A stretch of 47,818 nt of DNA from Veillonellaceae bacterium (GCA_012798135.1 JAAZNU010000016.1:1-47818); one strand, 5' to 3'. Positions 1 to 11,316 are shown, numbered from the stretch's first letter. Notes: generated by a model from the sequence alone, not told the origin. Program-made: numbers and translations.

Positions 1-90
1 AAGAAGTTATTGCTAACTTCCCCGTTCGACTTGCATGTGTTAGGCGCGCCGCCAGCGTTCGTCCTGAGCCAGGATCAAACTCTCCATAAA
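1..90 (-). rRNA. rrs: 16S ribosomal RNA, 5' end (partial)
   Basis: The reverse strand carries the universal start of bacterial 16S rRNA: AGAGTTTGATCCTGGCTCAG lies at 83-64 and is followed by GACGAACGCTGGCGGC. The A of AGAG corresponds to E. coli position 8, which puts the mature 5' end near base 90. The rest of the gene lies beyond base 1. It sits directly downstream of lysS, as in several Firmicutes, but with its own promoter. Confidence 0.97.
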
Positions 91-180
91 TAATTTATGA
101 AAGAGCTGATTGCTCATTCAAACTTGGCTTACTTTTTTTTTTGCCTGCTTTTCGCAGGCTCCACGCTTTGCTTGGCTTCT

Positions 181-203
181 CTTTGTTCAGTTTTCAAGGA
201 ACC
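181..203 (-). promoter_or_regulatory. rRNA leader boxA-like antitermination element
   Basis: On the minus strand the 16S leader contains TTCCTTGAAAACTGAACAAA. This resembles the boxA-type sequence found in Firmicute rRNA leaders and spacers, which loads Nus factors to prevent premature termination. It lies between the promoter and the 16S 5' end, as expected. Downstream at 131-159 is a small GC hairpin (GCCTGC/GCAGGC) beside an A-tract, probably part of leader folding for RNase III processing. Confidence 0.6.
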
Positions 204-224
204 CCGTCTTGCGACGGCTTTTAT

Positions 225-253
225 ATATTAACACACCCCCTAGGGCCTGTCAA
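225..253 (-). promoter_or_regulatory. rRNA operon promoter
   Basis: On the minus strand a perfect -35 box TTGACA (253-248) is followed after 17 bases by TAATAT (230-225). Initiation would fall near 218, giving a leader of roughly 130 bases before 16S. The rest of the gap up to lysS (254-360) is AT-rich and shows no gene. Confidence 0.65.
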
Positions 254-360
254 GCCAACAGCAACTTCTAATTTTAACAAGGCCTCAAGTCAATAAAATA
301 AAGGGGTTTGATAACTTTTTCATTCCTATTTCCCACTGTCGCCGCAAAAAATATTTCCTG

Positions 361-399
361 TGAAAACAAACAAGGGACGGTTACTGAACCATCCCTTGT
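361..399 (-). terminator. lysS intrinsic terminator
   Basis: Just after the lysS stop the minus strand forms a long hairpin (CAAGGGATGGTT against AACCGTCCCTTG, arms within 370-399). It is followed by TTTGTTTTC. This separates lysS transcription from the rRNA promoter. Confidence 0.85.
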
Positions 400-427
400 G
401 CAAACACGACGTTCGATATTTTGGGTT

Positions 428-2456
<2,029 letters not shown>

Positions 2457-2529
2457 CGTGTAGTCTCCTTTACGCATGTGTCTGGATGATTCCGGGTGCT
2501 TTCAACGGGTTACCTACAGGCATCCATTC

Positions 2530-2559
2530 AAAGAAAAAATGTCAAGTCTTGCACTTGAC
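2530..2559 (-). terminator. Terminator of the panC...dusB operon
   Basis: The minus strand has GTCAAGT-GCAAG-ACTTGAC (2559-2541), a perfect 7-bp stem, followed by ATTTTTTCTTT. It follows the stop of the papain-like gene at 2606 and marks the end of the long pan-bir-coaX-dus operon. Confidence 0.75.
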
Positions 2560-2605
2560 GGTACTTTTCTTAACAATTATAGGCACATTCTAACGGTTTG
2601 TCAAT

Positions 2606-3115
2606 TTACCGGCACATCGCGACAGTAACAGTGAGCAGACGGTAAAGGTCATCAGGACTGACCAAGCGGGCCTCCTGAGCGTGTAGAAAGTCTGGTTCCG
2701 CCATGCGCCACAACTCCACGATCAACTCGGAACAAACCATATTGCTCCCGCTTCCGCCCGACAGTTGCTGCAACACCCATTTGCCAGCCGGCTCTCCCAA
2801 TAGTTCTTTCAGCCCGATTGCCAAACTGGTTCGATACCCGTACGGAATGTTTTGCCGCGCCCACCGGCGGGACTGCTCCAACATGCCGTAATACACCCTC
2901 TCGGGCACGTCGCGTGAAATGGCTTGCCGTGTCGTCCATTCATCGTATTTGGAACCTGGTTGGAGAATCAGCCCCTGCCCGACCAATGCCTCAACAAGCA
3001 GCTCGTCCGGCTCAAAACGCAGGGCAACGTGGGACCAGCGCGACTGCGTCACCGTCGTCACCAAATAGTCCAACCAGCTGGATCCGGTCACAAACAGAAA
3101 CGTTACCGTTTTCAA
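2606..3115 (-). CDS. Permuted papain-like (YiiX/NlpC-P60 superfamily) cysteine hydrolase, function unknown
   Basis: 169 aa from the proposed start. The order of candidate catalytic residues, His in SRWSHVALRF (about residue 30) and then Cys in NMVCSELIVELW (about 128), is that of the circularly permuted NlpC/P60-like fold (YiiX, YaeF, LRAT). Members hydrolyse or transfer amide and ester bonds; the substrate here cannot be read from sequence. There is no signal peptide. An upstream GTG (3157) would add 14 residues. I prefer the TTG at 3115: it has GGAG eight bases ahead, and its first bases overlap the stop of the preceding gene (TTGA), a typical translational-coupling arrangement. It is the last gene of the operon, next to another unknown gene. 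Confidence 0.7.
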   Translation of the reverse strand: MKTVTFLFVTGSSWLDYLVTTVTQSRWSHVALRFEPDELLVEALVGQGLILQPGSKYDEWTTRQAISRDVPERVYYGMLEQSRRWARQNIPYGYRTSLAIGLKELLGEPAGKWVLQQLSGGSGSNMVCSELIVELWRMAEPDFLHAQEARLVSPDDLYRLLTVTVAMCR

Positions 3116-4071
3116 CGCCAAGGCTCCAACGGAAAGCGGGCTAACACCTTCTTGCACAAATCCAAGCTTAATGGTGAATCATCATGCATCATGCCCTTTT
3201 TTAGTCCTTGCAGCGCCCGCAGGCCCGGCTCCGTAGTCAAACCCAGTTCACCGGCAAGCCGCGACATCACGGACCGACGCGCCTGGGTCAAGGCATCGTC
3301 GCCAACCGTCCCGTTCCGGAACTGCTTAAATAATTCTCCGAACAGATAAAACTGGGCCATGTTCGTCATCGGGTTGCCGCAAACGCCAGCTTGCGTGCGT
3401 CCCAACACATCTGGCAGCGCATAGCGCATGCTTTTTTCCACGGACCAGGTCAGTTCATTCGTTTCATCCCGCATTGCTTCCTGCAAGGTTCGTGCGGTAC
3501 ACAGTCCATAGGTCCGCAAGGAACGGATCAACGCATGCTCAATCGTATGCGCCGCTTCCAGACTGACCAGTCCCCGCAGGTTGCCGGCCAGCTCAACCGG
3601 CAGATTGCTTTCGACATCATGTCCGTACAGGGTTACAGGAATATCCCCGAGGCTGCGAAACTCGGTAAACCCGCCCTGAGGCACCCAACCCGCCCCGGAG
3701 ACAACCGGATAATCGCTCCGCATCTTTCGGAAATCTTTCGACTCCAGCCCTTCCACCATCAAGGCGCCGTGTTGCAGGCCCAGAGTGTCCCACCTGGCGT
3801 GTGTAGTTCCTTCCAGAAAAATCGACCAAAATGGCAGTGGTTCGCGACCGGGCACATCCAACTGATGACAGCTAATATCGGTCACAGTGGCCAGCACGCC
3901 GATCCGGTACAGGGAACCGGTAGTCGGGACCAGCGGGCAGATGAATACAGGGTCCCCGGCTTCGAGCGGCAACCTGGTTTCCGCTGGTCCGCTGAAAAAG
4001 CCGCCCACCGCCCGGCCGCCGCCCGGTCGGGGAAGTATTCCGTTCACGACTGGAATCAGAAAGGTTGACAC
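3112..4071 (-). CDS. Conserved-looking hypothetical protein in the dusB operon
   Basis: 319 aa, not recognised. There is no signal peptide or membrane segment, so it is probably cytosolic. The N-terminal part (about 1-140) is rich in beta-type sequence with many Gly and Pro. The C-terminal half is helical, with LEAAHTIEHALIRSLRTYG, then MRYALPDVLGRTQAGVCGNPMTN and a conserved-looking Cys-Gly-Asn. The start overlaps the dusB end by 16 bases and its stop overlaps the next gene (TTGA), so it is tightly embedded in the operon and very likely real. The coupling to the papain-like downstream gene suggests the two act together. That is inference only. Confidence 0.7.
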   Translation of the reverse strand: MSTFLIPVVNGILPRPGGGRAVGGFFSGPAETRLPLEAGDPVFICPLVPTTGSLYRIGVLATVTDISCHQLDVPGREPLPFWSIFLEGTTHARWDTLGLQHGALMVEGLESKDFRKMRSDYPVVSGAGWVPQGGFTEFRSLGDIPVTLYGHDVESNLPVELAGNLRGLVSLEAAHTIEHALIRSLRTYGLCTARTLQEAMRDETNELTWSVEKSMRYALPDVLGRTQAGVCGNPMTNMAQFYLFGELFKQFRNGTVGDDALTQARRSVMSRLAGELGLTTEPGLRALQGLKKGMMHDDSPLSLDLCKKVLARFPLEPWR

Positions 4072-5039
4072 ACCCGTTCCCCTTTCTCGTAGTCAGCCAA
4101 AATCTGTTGGAAATCGTCCCGCCTCATCGCTTGATTGAACAGTGTCCGCAGTTCGGTGGATTTGGGGAAGCCTTTGACGTAGCAAGCGGCATGCCGGCGC
4201 ATTTCCCGGATTGCGATATGCTCGCCTTTCAGCTCCGTCAACATGTCCAGGTGTCGCAAGAGGGTCCGGGTTCGTTCCGCAAACGACGGCGGCGGCGGCA
4301 ACGTTCCCGTCCGCAAATAAGCGCCGATCTGACGAAAAATCCAGACATTGCCGCAGGCTGCCCGACCGACCATCACTCCATCGCAGCCGGTTTCCGCCAG
4401 TATCCTTTTCGCGTCCTGAACCGTGCGCACATCGCCGTTGCCAATGACGGGGATTTTCACGGCCTGTTTAACTTGCCGGATGATTTTCCAGTCCGCGTCG
4501 CCGCTGTAAAACTGCTCCCGGGTCCGGCCGTGAACGGCAATCGCGCTGACCCCCGCCTGTTCGGCCCGTTGCGCGATTTCTACGGCATTGATTGCGGTCT
4601 CATCCCAGCCCGCTCTGATTTTTACGGTAACCGGCACAGCGACCGCTTTCACCATTTCGCGCAAAATAGTTTCCGCCAACGCCGGAAAACGCAACAGGGC
4701 CGACCCTTCCCCATTTCTGACAATTTTATGGGTAGGACAGCCCATGTTAAAATCAATGATGTCGGCGCCGTTGGCTTCGACCCGCCGCGCGGCCTCGGCC
4801 AGCTCGGTCGGGACCGAGCCGAACAACTGCACGGCGGTGGGCCGTTCCCGCTGATCAATCCGAATCAGGTCTTTAGTCCGGCAATTGTCATATAGCAGGC
4901 CTTTGGCGCTGACCATTTCCGAAACGACCAGACCACAGCCCATTTCCTTCGCCAACAGACGAAATGCCAAGTCCGTAACGCCGGCCATTGGTGCCAGCAC
5001 GGTTGGATTCTCGATTTTAACCCTACCGATTGCGTTCAT
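4056..5039 (-). CDS. dusB: tRNA-dihydrouridine synthase B
   Basis: 327 aa TIM-barrel flavoprotein that reduces specific uridines in the tRNA D-loop using FMN and [13 protein letters not shown] at 16-23 is the Dus FMN-binding start. The catalytic cysteine is C101 in [28 protein letters not shown] and IPVIGNGDV are further family motifs, and the C-terminal helical tRNA-binding domain is present. It overlaps the end of coaX by 17 bases and the following hypothetical gene by 16 bases. The Shine-Dalgarno (GGAGGG) is 12 or more bases ahead of the ATG, so translation probably relies on coupling to coaX. Confidence 0.95.
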   Translation of the reverse strand: MNAIGRVKIENPTVLAPMAGVTDLAFRLLAKEMGCGLVVSEMVSAKGLLYDNCRTKDLIRIDQRERPTAVQLFGSVPTELAEAARRVEANGADIIDFNMGCPTHKIVRNGEGSALLRFPALAETILREMVKAVAVPVTVKIRAGWDETAINAVEIAQRAEQAGVSAIAVHGRTREQFYSGDADWKIIRQVKQAVKIPVIGNGDVRTVQDAKRILAETGCDGVMVGRAACGNVWIFRQIGAYLRTGTLPPPPSFAERTRTLLRHLDMLTELKGEHIAIREMRRHAACYVKGFPKSTELRTLFNQAMRRDDFQQILADYEKGERVCQPF

Positions 5040-5787
5040 GGATGATCCGGAGGCCCTCCAGCGTAATGAAAGGTTCCACGACGTTGATCGTTTTGGATTC
5101 CTGTGCGATCAGATTCGCCAAACCGCCCGTAGCCACCACCTTGGCATCGGTTCCCAGCTCCTGCTTCATCCGGCGGACCATCTCGTCGACTTGTCCCACA
5201 AAGCCGAAAAATATACCTGCCTGCATACTGGCCACCGTATTCCGGCAAATCGCCGTCTTGGGTTTGACCAGTTCAATGCGCGGCAATTTGGCGGCGCGTT
5301 GAAACAAGGCTTCCGTGGAAATTCCGATACCCGGCGCAATCGCCCCGCCGAGATAATCGCCGTTTTCGGCGATGGCGCAGAAGGTGGTCGCCGTACCGAA
5401 GTCCACGATCACCAACGGGCCGCCGTACTTGTCATAAGCCCCGACGGCATTGACGATCCGGTCGGCGCCAACTTCCCGCGGATTCTCATAATGGATACGC
5501 ACGCCGGTCTTGGTTCCTGGTCCGACTATCAGGGGCTCTCCGCCAAAATACCGGACGCACATCCGCTGCAGCGGCACAATCAACGGCGGCACCACCGAAG
5601 AAATAATGACATCATGGACTTGCTTCATGTCCACTTTCATGTGTTGAAACAAATTGTAAATCAAAATGCCATACTCATCGGAAGTCCGCTGACGGTCGGT
5701 TGAAATCCGCCAATGACAGAGAAGCTCTTTCCCTTTGTATATCCCCAGAACAATATTCGTGTTGCCGACATCCACAACCAGCAGCAA
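5023..5787 (-). CDS. coaX: Type III pantothenate kinase
   Basis: 254 aa. It phosphorylates pantothenate, the first step of CoA synthesis. The ASKHA-fold signatures are intact: DVGNTN (6-11), EVGADR with D109, and DFGTATTF with D129. The start is TTG at 5787 with GAGG eight bases ahead. Its position in one operon with panC and panD links pantothenate synthesis to its use, and coaX next to birA and the ftsH/dus block is common in Firmicutes. Confidence 0.96.
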   Translation of the reverse strand: MLLVVDVGNTNIVLGIYKGKELLCHWRISTDRQRTSDEYGILIYNLFQHMKVDMKQVHDVIISSVVPPLIVPLQRMCVRYFGGEPLIVGPGTKTGVRIHYENPREVGADRIVNAVGAYDKYGGPLVIVDFGTATTFCAIAENGDYLGGAIAPGIGISTEALFQRAAKLPRIELVKPKTAICRNTVASMQAGIFFGFVGQVDEMVRRMKQELGTDAKVVATGGLANLIAQESKTINVVEPFITLEGLRIIHERNR

Positions 5788-5806
5788 TCCTTACGCCTCC
5801 TCAAAA

Positions 5807-6799
5807 TTACTTTTCCGGTTCCTCACACACCGGGCGAATCGACACATCTCCGGCCAGCACCCGTTCCCGGCCCTGCGCCGTTTCCACCAGCAAAGCCCCG
5901 TCGTTGTCAATATCCAAAGCGGTTCCCTGATAGGACTTATCCGGTGCAATCACATTCACCAACCGCCCCAGCGTAAAAGATTCCTGACGCCACGCCGACA
6001 GCACGGCGTCGAATCCGCCGGCCCGCACATCCAGATATAGCTCCTCCAGACATTCCAAAATCCGGACCAGCAAGTCCAGCCGCGATACCGGTCCGCCTTT
6101 TTCAATCTGTATGGAGGTGGCGATTTCCCGAAGTTCCGGCGGAATTTCGTCGGCGCCGATATTTACGTTGATGCCCATGCCGATTACGATATGGTTAATG
6201 GCATCCATTTCTGCGCTCATTTCCGTCAGAATTCCCACCAGCTTGCGTCCATTGCACAGAATGTCGTTCGGCCATTTGATGCCGCAGGGAATGCCGGTCA
6301 CTTCCCGAATGGCCCGGTTCAGCGCCACCGCCGCCAGCAAGGTACATTTAGGAGCTTCCTGCGGTGGAAATGGCGGCCGCAACACGACCGACATCCAGAT
6401 TCCTCTCCCCTTGGGCGAAAACCAGCCGCGTGACAGCCGTCCCCGGCCACCTTGCTGTGCTTCGGTAATAACCAGAGTGCCTTCCGGGCAACCGGCAACG
6501 GCGCATTTTTTACCTTCGTCGTTGGTAGAGCCGATTTCGGAAAAATAGTGGAGTTCGCTGCCCAATATGCGGGTCGTCAGGCGGGGGCGCACCTCTTCCG
6601 GTCGCAGCAGATCCGGCAAACACCGCAGTCGATGCCCCTGGCTGACCGTCGACTCGATATCATAGCCGTTTTGCCGAAGTTTCTGAATCTGTTTGCTGAC
6701 AGCCGTCCGGGAAATATTAAGCTGCCGGCCCAATTCCTCCCCGGAAACAAACTGTCCGGTGCGGCTACGGAGCATTTCCAAAATGGCGCTGCGATTCAT
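5807..6799 (-). CDS. birA: Biotin--[acetyl-CoA-carboxylase] ligase / biotin operon repressor
   Basis: 330 aa. It makes biotinoyl-AMP and transfers biotin to carrier proteins. An N-terminal winged helix (residues 1-60, with SGEELGRQLNISRTAVSKQIQKL) shows the regulatory two-function type. The catalytic domain has GSTNDEGK, the biotinoyl-AMP loop GGRGRLSRGW (GRGR), KWPNDI and GIGINVN. The C-terminal SH3-like domain is present. ATG at 6799 has GGAGAG upstream. It lies 40 bases after panD and 19 before coaX. Confidence 0.95.
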   Translation of the reverse strand: MNRSAILEMLRSRTGQFVSGEELGRQLNISRTAVSKQIQKLRQNGYDIESTVSQGHRLRCLPDLLRPEEVRPRLTTRILGSELHYFSEIGSTNDEGKKCAVAGCPEGTLVITEAQQGGRGRLSRGWFSPKGRGIWMSVVLRPPFPPQEAPKCTLLAAVALNRAIREVTGIPCGIKWPNDILCNGRKLVGILTEMSAEMDAINHIVIGMGINVNIGADEIPPELREIATSIQIEKGGPVSRLDLLVRILECLEELYLDVRAGGFDAVLSAWRQESFTLGRLVNVIAPDKSYQGTALDIDNDGALLVETAQGRERVLAGDVSIRPVCEEPEK

Positions 6800-6839
6800 C
6801 CTTGTCTCTCCTCAACTTCGTCCATAAAAACCCTATAAA

Positions 6840-7226
6840 TTACTTCTTGATTTCTCCGTGTTTTTCCTCGTTTTTCAGCTCAGCGATCTGATTGGCATCG
6901 TTCAGGAAAGCCACCGTCGGCTTCCAGTCTCTCGCTTCCTTGTCGTCCAGCACGGCATAAGTGATGATGATTACCTTGTCGCCGGGCTGCACCAACCGCG
7001 CCGCCGCGCCATTCAGACAAATGACGCCCGAACCACGGGGCCCTGGAATCGCGTAGGTTTCCAGACGTTCGCCATTATTGATATCCACGACCTGAACTTT
7101 TTCATTGATCAGTATGTCCGCCGCATCCATCAAATCCTCGTCGATGGTGATGCTGCCTACATAGTCCAGACAAGCCTGGGTCACGGTTGCCCGATGTAGT
7201 TTGGACTTAAATACCGTGCGAAACAT
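6840..7226 (-). CDS. panD: Aspartate 1-decarboxylase (precursor)
   Basis: 128 aa. It converts aspartate to beta-alanine for pantothenate. The self-cleavage site is G24-S25 in YVGSITID; cleavage turns S25 into the pyruvoyl cofactor. Length and the conserved start [17 protein letters not shown] support the ATG at 7226, which has GGGAGG ahead, over an earlier in-frame codon at 7256. The stop of panC and this start are one base apart, so the two are translationally coupled. Confidence 0.96.
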   Translation of the reverse strand: MFRTVFKSKLHRATVTQACLDYVGSITIDEDLMDAADILINEKVQVVDINNGERLETYAIPGPRGSGVICLNGAAARLVQPGDKVIIITYAVLDDKEARDWKPTVAFLNDANQIAELKNEEKHGEIKK

Positions 7227-7227
7227 C

Positions 7228-8085
7228 TTATTTTTCCTCCCACAACAAATTATCAATCAGACGGGTCTTGCCAAACCGGACAGCCAGCGCGACGAGCGCC
7301 GAGCCGGAAATTTGCGACAAAGGTTGCAGGGTTTGCGGGTCAACAATCGCAATATAGTCAATGACAGCCAACGCTTCCTGGGCAAGGCAGTCGCTGACGG
7401 TGTTCCGAAGGACCGAGGCCTCACGAACTCCTCCCGTCAGCATTTCTTCAGCTATGCGCAACGACCTCGACAAGACCAGCGCCGCCTGGCGCTCCGCCGG
7501 ACTCAAAAACTGGTTTCGCGACGACAGGGCCAAGCCGTCGATTTCCCGAACTATGGGCACCGCCACGATCCGCACGTTCATGTTCAAATCCTTGACCATC
7601 TGCCGGATCACCGTGACCTGCTGGGCATCCTTCTGTCCAAAATAGGCAACGTCCGCTTCCGTAATGTTGAACAGTTTGGTCACCACGGTGGCAACGCCGC
7701 GAAAATGTCCAGGCCTTGACGCGCCGCACAAAGTGGCGGTTATTTTCTCCACATCCACGAAGGTCAATGTTTTGCCATCGCCGGCCGGATACATTTCATC
7801 GACTGTAGGCGCAAACAATACATCAATGCCGGTGGTCGCCGCCAATTTACTGTCGCGGGCAAGATCCCGCGGATAAACGGCATAATCTTCGGTTGGCCCG
7901 AATTGCAGGGGGTTCACAAATAACGTGGCAATGACGAACCCTTGTTCACTTCGCGCCTGCCGCATCAAAGTCAAATGCCCTTCATGAAGATAGCCCATGG
8001 TGGGAACGACGCCGATTGTCTTGCCGGCAACCCGGGCGTCATGGATTCTTTTTTTCAGTTCATCAATACGAGTGATGACTTGCAT
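7228..8085 (-). CDS. panC: Pantothenate synthetase (pantoate--beta-alanine ligase)
   Basis: 285 aa. It condenses pantoate and beta-alanine using ATP. Family motifs are visible: [14 protein letters not shown] with the HIGH-like [31 protein letters not shown] and the KMSKS-like SSRNQFLS. The ATG at 8085 is preferred over the GTG two codons earlier because AGAGG is seven bases ahead of it. It is first in the operon. panB, which makes the other precursor, is not in the window. Confidence 0.96.
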   Translation of the reverse strand: MQVITRIDELKKRIHDARVAGKTIGVVPTMGYLHEGHLTLMRQARSEQGFVIATLFVNPLQFGPTEDYAVYPRDLARDSKLAATTGIDVLFAPTVDEMYPAGDGKTLTFVDVEKITATLCGASRPGHFRGVATVVTKLFNITEADVAYFGQKDAQQVTVIRQMVKDLNMNVRIVAVPIVREIDGLALSSRNQFLSPAERQAALVLSRSLRIAEEMLTGGVREASVLRNTVSDCLAQEALAVIDYIAIVDPQTLQPLSQISGSALVALAVRFGKTRLIDNLLWEEK

Positions 8086-8110
8086 GACCACACCTCTTCA
8101 TTCCGCCCAC

Positions 8111-8149
8111 AAAAAAACAATGCGCCGTTCCCGCAAACAGGAAGGCGCA
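8111..8149 (-). terminator. Attenuator-like terminator in the panC leader
   Basis: On the minus strand TGCGCC(TTCC)...(GGGAA)CGGCGCA (8149-8121) forms a 10-bp stem with one bulged C. It is followed by TTG and then seven T at 8117-8111. It lies only 26 bases before panC and about 120 bases after a strong promoter. It therefore cannot simply close the upstream operon: panC transcription must pass through it. See findings. Confidence 0.65.
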
Positions 8150-8277
8150 CATCGCACAATAAACATCGCGTCCCCCGTCTCGGTCGCTCAGGATCCAAGC
8201 GGTTCAGGAAATGCCGTATTGCTTTTTGCCAGGGCTTTTTGTGCAGCTCCGTCAGGATGCCGCCGTAATTCGCCATA

Positions 8278-8306
8278 ATAGTAGCATGTCGCAGGAAAAC
8301 CGTCAA
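8278..8306 (-). promoter_or_regulatory. Promoter of the panC operon
   Basis: TTGACG (8306-8301), 17 bases, TACTAT (8283-8278) on the minus strand. The start of transcription would be near 8271, giving a leader of about 185 bases. It starts right after the stop of the thioesterase gene. Confidence 0.7.
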
Positions 8307-8324
8307 TACTGGGGCAATCAAAAC

Positions 8325-8732
8325 TCACGCATTACGGGTCTGTTTTCCCATCGTTTTGTCCAAAAAAGCCGACATGTTCGTAACGATGTAGCGTTCATGC
8401 CGGCATCGTCCAACAGTTTCCACCCCGTCGGCGGCGCTGATCTCAAACACCAACCGCTTCCCGGCGACTTCCACCAGTTCCGCCCGGGCCCGGACGGTCA
8501 TGCCGACCGGGGTTGCCGCCAGATGGCTCATTTCGATCCTGGTGCCGACACTGCCTTCACCCGGCAACAAACAAGGGCGAATGGCCGCGATAGCCGCCTG
8601 CTCCATCAGAGCAACCAGCATCGGCGTCGCATATACTTTGGCGCCAGCATTGCCGAACATTTCCGCGGTATTGGCGTCAGACACCAACACCGTCGCTTCG
8701 CCGGCGAGGCCGGTTTTCAGTCCGTCAGGCAT
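8325..8732 (-). CDS. FlK-type hotdog thioesterase
   Basis: 135 aa single hotdog domain. It resembles the fluoroacetyl-CoA thioesterase (FlK)-like family, which hydrolyses small acyl-CoAs; the natural substrate of most members is unknown. Visible family motifs are [14 protein letters not shown] (Thr and Glu of the proposed triad) and [18 protein letters not shown] (His). The start codon lies inside the ftsH 3' end (ATGCCTGA), so translation is coupled to ftsH. Longer readings of the frame would run deep into ftsH and are not supported. Confidence 0.85.
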   Translation of the reverse strand: MPDGLKTGLAGEATVLVSDANTAEMFGNAGAKVYATPMLVALMEQAAIAAIRPCLLPGEGSVGTRIEMSHLAATPVGMTVRARAELVEVAGKRLVFEISAADGVETVGRCRHERYIVTNMSAFLDKTMGKQTRNA

Positions 8733-10653
8733 TACCACCACTCGCTTCCGGGAAATTATAAACAACCTTGGGAGAGCCTTCGGGGCCCGGCGCCGAAACG
8801 ACATCGGTCGGTGCGGCATTTTTTTCCGGTTCGCCATCGGAGTCCGGCGGCGTTTCCGCGATCCGCCCGTCCTTCATCAGCTGCTCCAACTCCGATGCTT
8901 CCAGGGTTTCCCGCTCAATCAGGGCGTTGGCAATCAGATGCAGTTTGTCCATGTTGTCGCGCAGCATCGTTTCCGTCTTTTCATAGGCGTCTTCGATCAA
9001 GCGCCGGACTTCCTTGTCGATGGAGTAGGCGACTTCTTCGCTGTAATTGCGGTCGCGGGCGATATCCCGGCCGAGGAACACCTGGGTATCTTGTCGCCGG
9101 CCGAATGTAATCGGCCCCAAAACTTCGCTCATGCCAAATTCGCAAATCATCTTTCGGGCCAGTTCGGTTGCCCGTTCCAGATCGTTTTGCGCGCCGGTGG
9201 AAATTTCTTCTAAAACCAACGCCTCCGCCACCCGGCCGCCAAGCAGGGTTCGCAGCTGTTCGCGCAGTTCGGACCGGGTCGCATAGCTACGTTCTTCCTT
9301 CGGCAACATCAAGGTATAACCGCCGGCCCGGCCGCGGGGAATGATCGATACTTTATGCACCGGGTCCGCGTTGGGAAGCAACAATCCAATCAACGCATGC
9401 CCTGCTTCGTGATAAGCGGTCAATTTTTTATCGCGTTCGCTGATGACCTTGCTCTTACGTTCCGGGCCAGCCACGACGCGTTCAATGGATTCCTCGAGCT
9501 CCTCCATGCCGATGCGCTTCCGGTTCCGCCGCGCCGACAGCAGGGCCGCTTCGTTGACGAGGTTGCTGAGGTCCGCGCCGGTAAAGCCGGGCGTGCGCCG
9601 GGCCAGCACTTCCAGGTTGGCGTCCTTTTCCACCGGCTTGCCTTTGGTATGGACCTTCAAAATCTCCAGCCGTCCTTTAACATCCGGCTTGTCGACCACA
9701 ATATGCCGGTCAAACCGTCCCGGGCGCAGCAAAGCCGGGTCCAGGATATCCGGCCGGTTGGTCGCGGCGATAATGATGATTCCTTCATTGACGCCGAACC
9801 CATCCATCTCCACGAGCAATTGATTCAAGGTCTGTTCCCGTTCATCATGGCCGCCGCCAAGACCGGCGCCGCGTTGCCGTCCCACCGCATCGATCTCGTC
9901 GATAAACACGATGCAGGGAGCGTTTTTCTTGGCCTGTTCAAACAAATCACGCACGCGGGACGCGCCCACGCCGACAAACATTTCCACAAAATCCGAACCG
10001 CTGATGGAGAAAAAAGGCACGCCAGCTTCGCCGGCAACCGCCCGGGCCAATAAGGTTTTTCCGGTGCCGGGAGGCCCGAAGAGCAGCACTCCCTTGGGAA
10101 TCCGCGCACCCAAATCATTGAATTTTTTCGGATGCTTCAAAAACTCAACGACTTCCTCCAGCTCTTCCTTCGCTTCTTCCGCGCCGGCCACCTCGGCAAA
10201 TGTCACCTTGATTTTTTCTTCGTTGTGAAGTTTCGCCCGGCTTTTGCCGAACGACATCACCTTACTGCCGCCACCCTGCGTCTGCTGCATGATGAAAAAC
10301 CACACCCCGATGAGCAACAGCATCGGCAACAGCGAGGAAAACAACGTCGTCCACCACGGTGGTTGCGGCGGTTGTTCCGCTTTGATGTCGATTTTCTTTT
10401 CGCGCAGAACATTGATCAGCGACGGATCATTGGGCACAACCAAGGTAAATTCCTGACCATCTTTCAATTTGCCGCGGATCGTATTATCGACAATCGTCAC
10501 CCGCTCGACCTTTTGGTCCTCCACCTGCTTCAGAAAAGCAGTGTAAGAGACTTCCGTCTTGGTCGTGGTTTTGGACGAATAATAATCGATAATCGATATG
10601 GCAACAATGATGATCAGCAGGTAAAAACCTACATTTCGAAAAAATTTATTCAA
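8725..10653 (-). CDS. ftsH: ATP-dependent zinc metalloprotease FtsH
   Basis: 642 aa membrane-anchored AAA+ protease that degrades misfolded membrane and selected cytosolic proteins. TM1 is at about 5-25, a short external domain follows, and TM2 is at about 103-122. Walker A GPPGTGKT is at 193-200, Walker [10 protein letters not shown] near 250-258, and the second-region-of-homology arginines are in RPGRFDR. The zinc site HEAGH is at 415-419. The C-terminus is Pro/Asp-rich and disordered. The start is TTG at 10653 with AGGAGG ahead. The tilS-hpt-ftsH order is conserved in Firmicutes. Confidence 0.97.
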   Translation of the reverse strand: MNKFFRNVGFYLLIIIVAISIIDYYSSKTTTKTEVSYTAFLKQVEDQKVERVTIVDNTIRGKLKDGQEFTLVVPNDPSLINVLREKKIDIKAEQPPQPPWWTTLFSSLLPMLLLIGVWFFIMQQTQGGGSKVMSFGKSRAKLHNEEKIKVTFAEVAGAEEAKEELEEVVEFLKHPKKFNDLGARIPKGVLLFGPPGTGKTLLARAVAGEAGVPFFSISGSDFVEMFVGVGASRVRDLFEQAKKNAPCIVFIDEIDAVGRQRGAGLGGGHDEREQTLNQLLVEMDGFGVNEGIIIIAATNRPDILDPALLRPGRFDRHIVVDKPDVKGRLEILKVHTKGKPVEKDANLEVLARRTPGFTGADLSNLVNEAALLSARRNRKRIGMEELEESIERVVAGPERKSKVISERDKKLTAYHEAGHALIGLLLPNADPVHKVSIIPRGRAGGYTLMLPKEERSYATRSELREQLRTLLGGRVAEALVLEEISTGAQNDLERATELARKMICEFGMSEVLGPITFGRRQDTQVFLGRDIARDRNYSEEVAYSIDKEVRRLIEDAYEKTETMLRDNMDKLHLIANALIERETLEASELEQLMKDGRIAETPPDSDGEPEKNAAPTDVVSAPGPEGSPKVVYNFPEASGGNA

Positions 10654-10711
10654 AGGGGCCTCCTATTGTCAGCAACAAAGCGGCTGACTTTGATGTGATT
10701 CGTAGGTAACA

Positions 10712-10740
10712 ATTATATCACAAATTTTTCTAACGGAAAA
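10712..10740 (-). promoter_or_regulatory. Probable ftsH promoter
   Basis: A perfect -10 box TATAAT (10717-10712) sits in TGTGATATAAT on the minus strand. The -35 region is weak (TTTTCC or TTTCCG at 10740-10734). The leader contains a small hairpin (TCAGC/GCTGA) before the Shine-Dalgarno. Confidence 0.5.
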
Positions 10741-10773
10741 GATTTGTCCCGTACTTCACCCAGCCTGGCTTGT

Positions 10774-11316
10774 TCAATCTTTTTCGTAGATTTCCGGCTT
10801 CAAAATGCCGATGAACGGCAAATTTCTGTATTTCCCTGCGTAGTCGAGTCCGTAGCCCACAACAAAATAATCCGGGATAATGAATCCGTTATAGTCGACT
10901 TGTACATCCACCTTGCGGCGGTCGGGCTTGCTGAGCAAAGTGCAAATCCGCACGCTCGCCGGTTTGCGCGATTTTAAATTCTCGACCAGATAATTCAGCG
11001 TAAGGCCCGAATCGATGATATCCTCCACAATCAAAATGTGCCGTCCCTGCACCACTTCATCCAAATCCTTGAGGATGCGGACAACGCCGCTGGAATTTGT
11101 CGACAGCCCATAACTGCTGATCGCCATGAAGTCCATATCAATCGGCCGCTTAATCGCTCGGGCCAGATCCGACATGAAAATGACTGCTCCCCGCAGGACG
11201 CCGATCATCAAAATATCCTGCCCGGCATAATCATTGGTGATCTGTTGCCCGAGTTCACGCACGCGAGCGCCGATTTCTTCCGATGTGATCAAAATCCGTT
11301 CTACGTCTTTCAACAC
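10774..11316 (-). CDS. hpt: Hypoxanthine phosphoribosyltransferase
   Basis: 180 aa purine-salvage enzyme that forms IMP or GMP from the base and PRPP. The PRPP-binding motif VLIVEDIIDSGLTL is present in the form HILIVEDIIDSGLTLNYL, with MIGVLRGAVIFMSDLARAI near the N-terminus and FIIPDYFVVGYGLDYAGKYRNLP near the C-terminus. The GTG start overlaps the tilS stop by one base (TAGTG) with GGGAGG ahead, which supports coupling. Confidence 0.96.
   Translation of the reverse strand: MLKDVERILITSEEIGARVRELGQQITNDYAGQDILMIGVLRGAVIFMSDLARAIKRPIDMDFMAISSYGLSTNSSGVVRILKDLDEVVQGRHILIVEDIIDSGLTLNYLVENLKSRKPASVRICTLLSKPDRRKVDVQVDYNGFIIPDYFVVGYGLDYAGKYRNLPFIGILKPEIYEKD

Noticed and set aside
131..159. Hairpin with a T-run near the 16S leader as a terminator
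   Set aside because: On the minus strand the stem is followed by A, not T; on plus the T-run precedes the stem. It cannot act as an intrinsic terminator in either direction and is better seen as leader structure.
8086..8270. T-box leader upstream of panC
   Set aside because: The conserved T-box antiterminator sequence is not present and the downstream genes are not amino-acid or tRNA-synthetase genes.
8055..8276. Small open frame between the thioesterase and panC with a CLLCDVRLPVC-FFC cysteine pattern suggesting a zinc-binding peptide
   Set aside because: Its ATG at 8276 lies upstream of the predicted transcription start of the panC promoter, no ribosome site precedes it, and the Cys-rich part is simply the terminator hairpin read as codons. 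It also overlaps the panC start out of frame.
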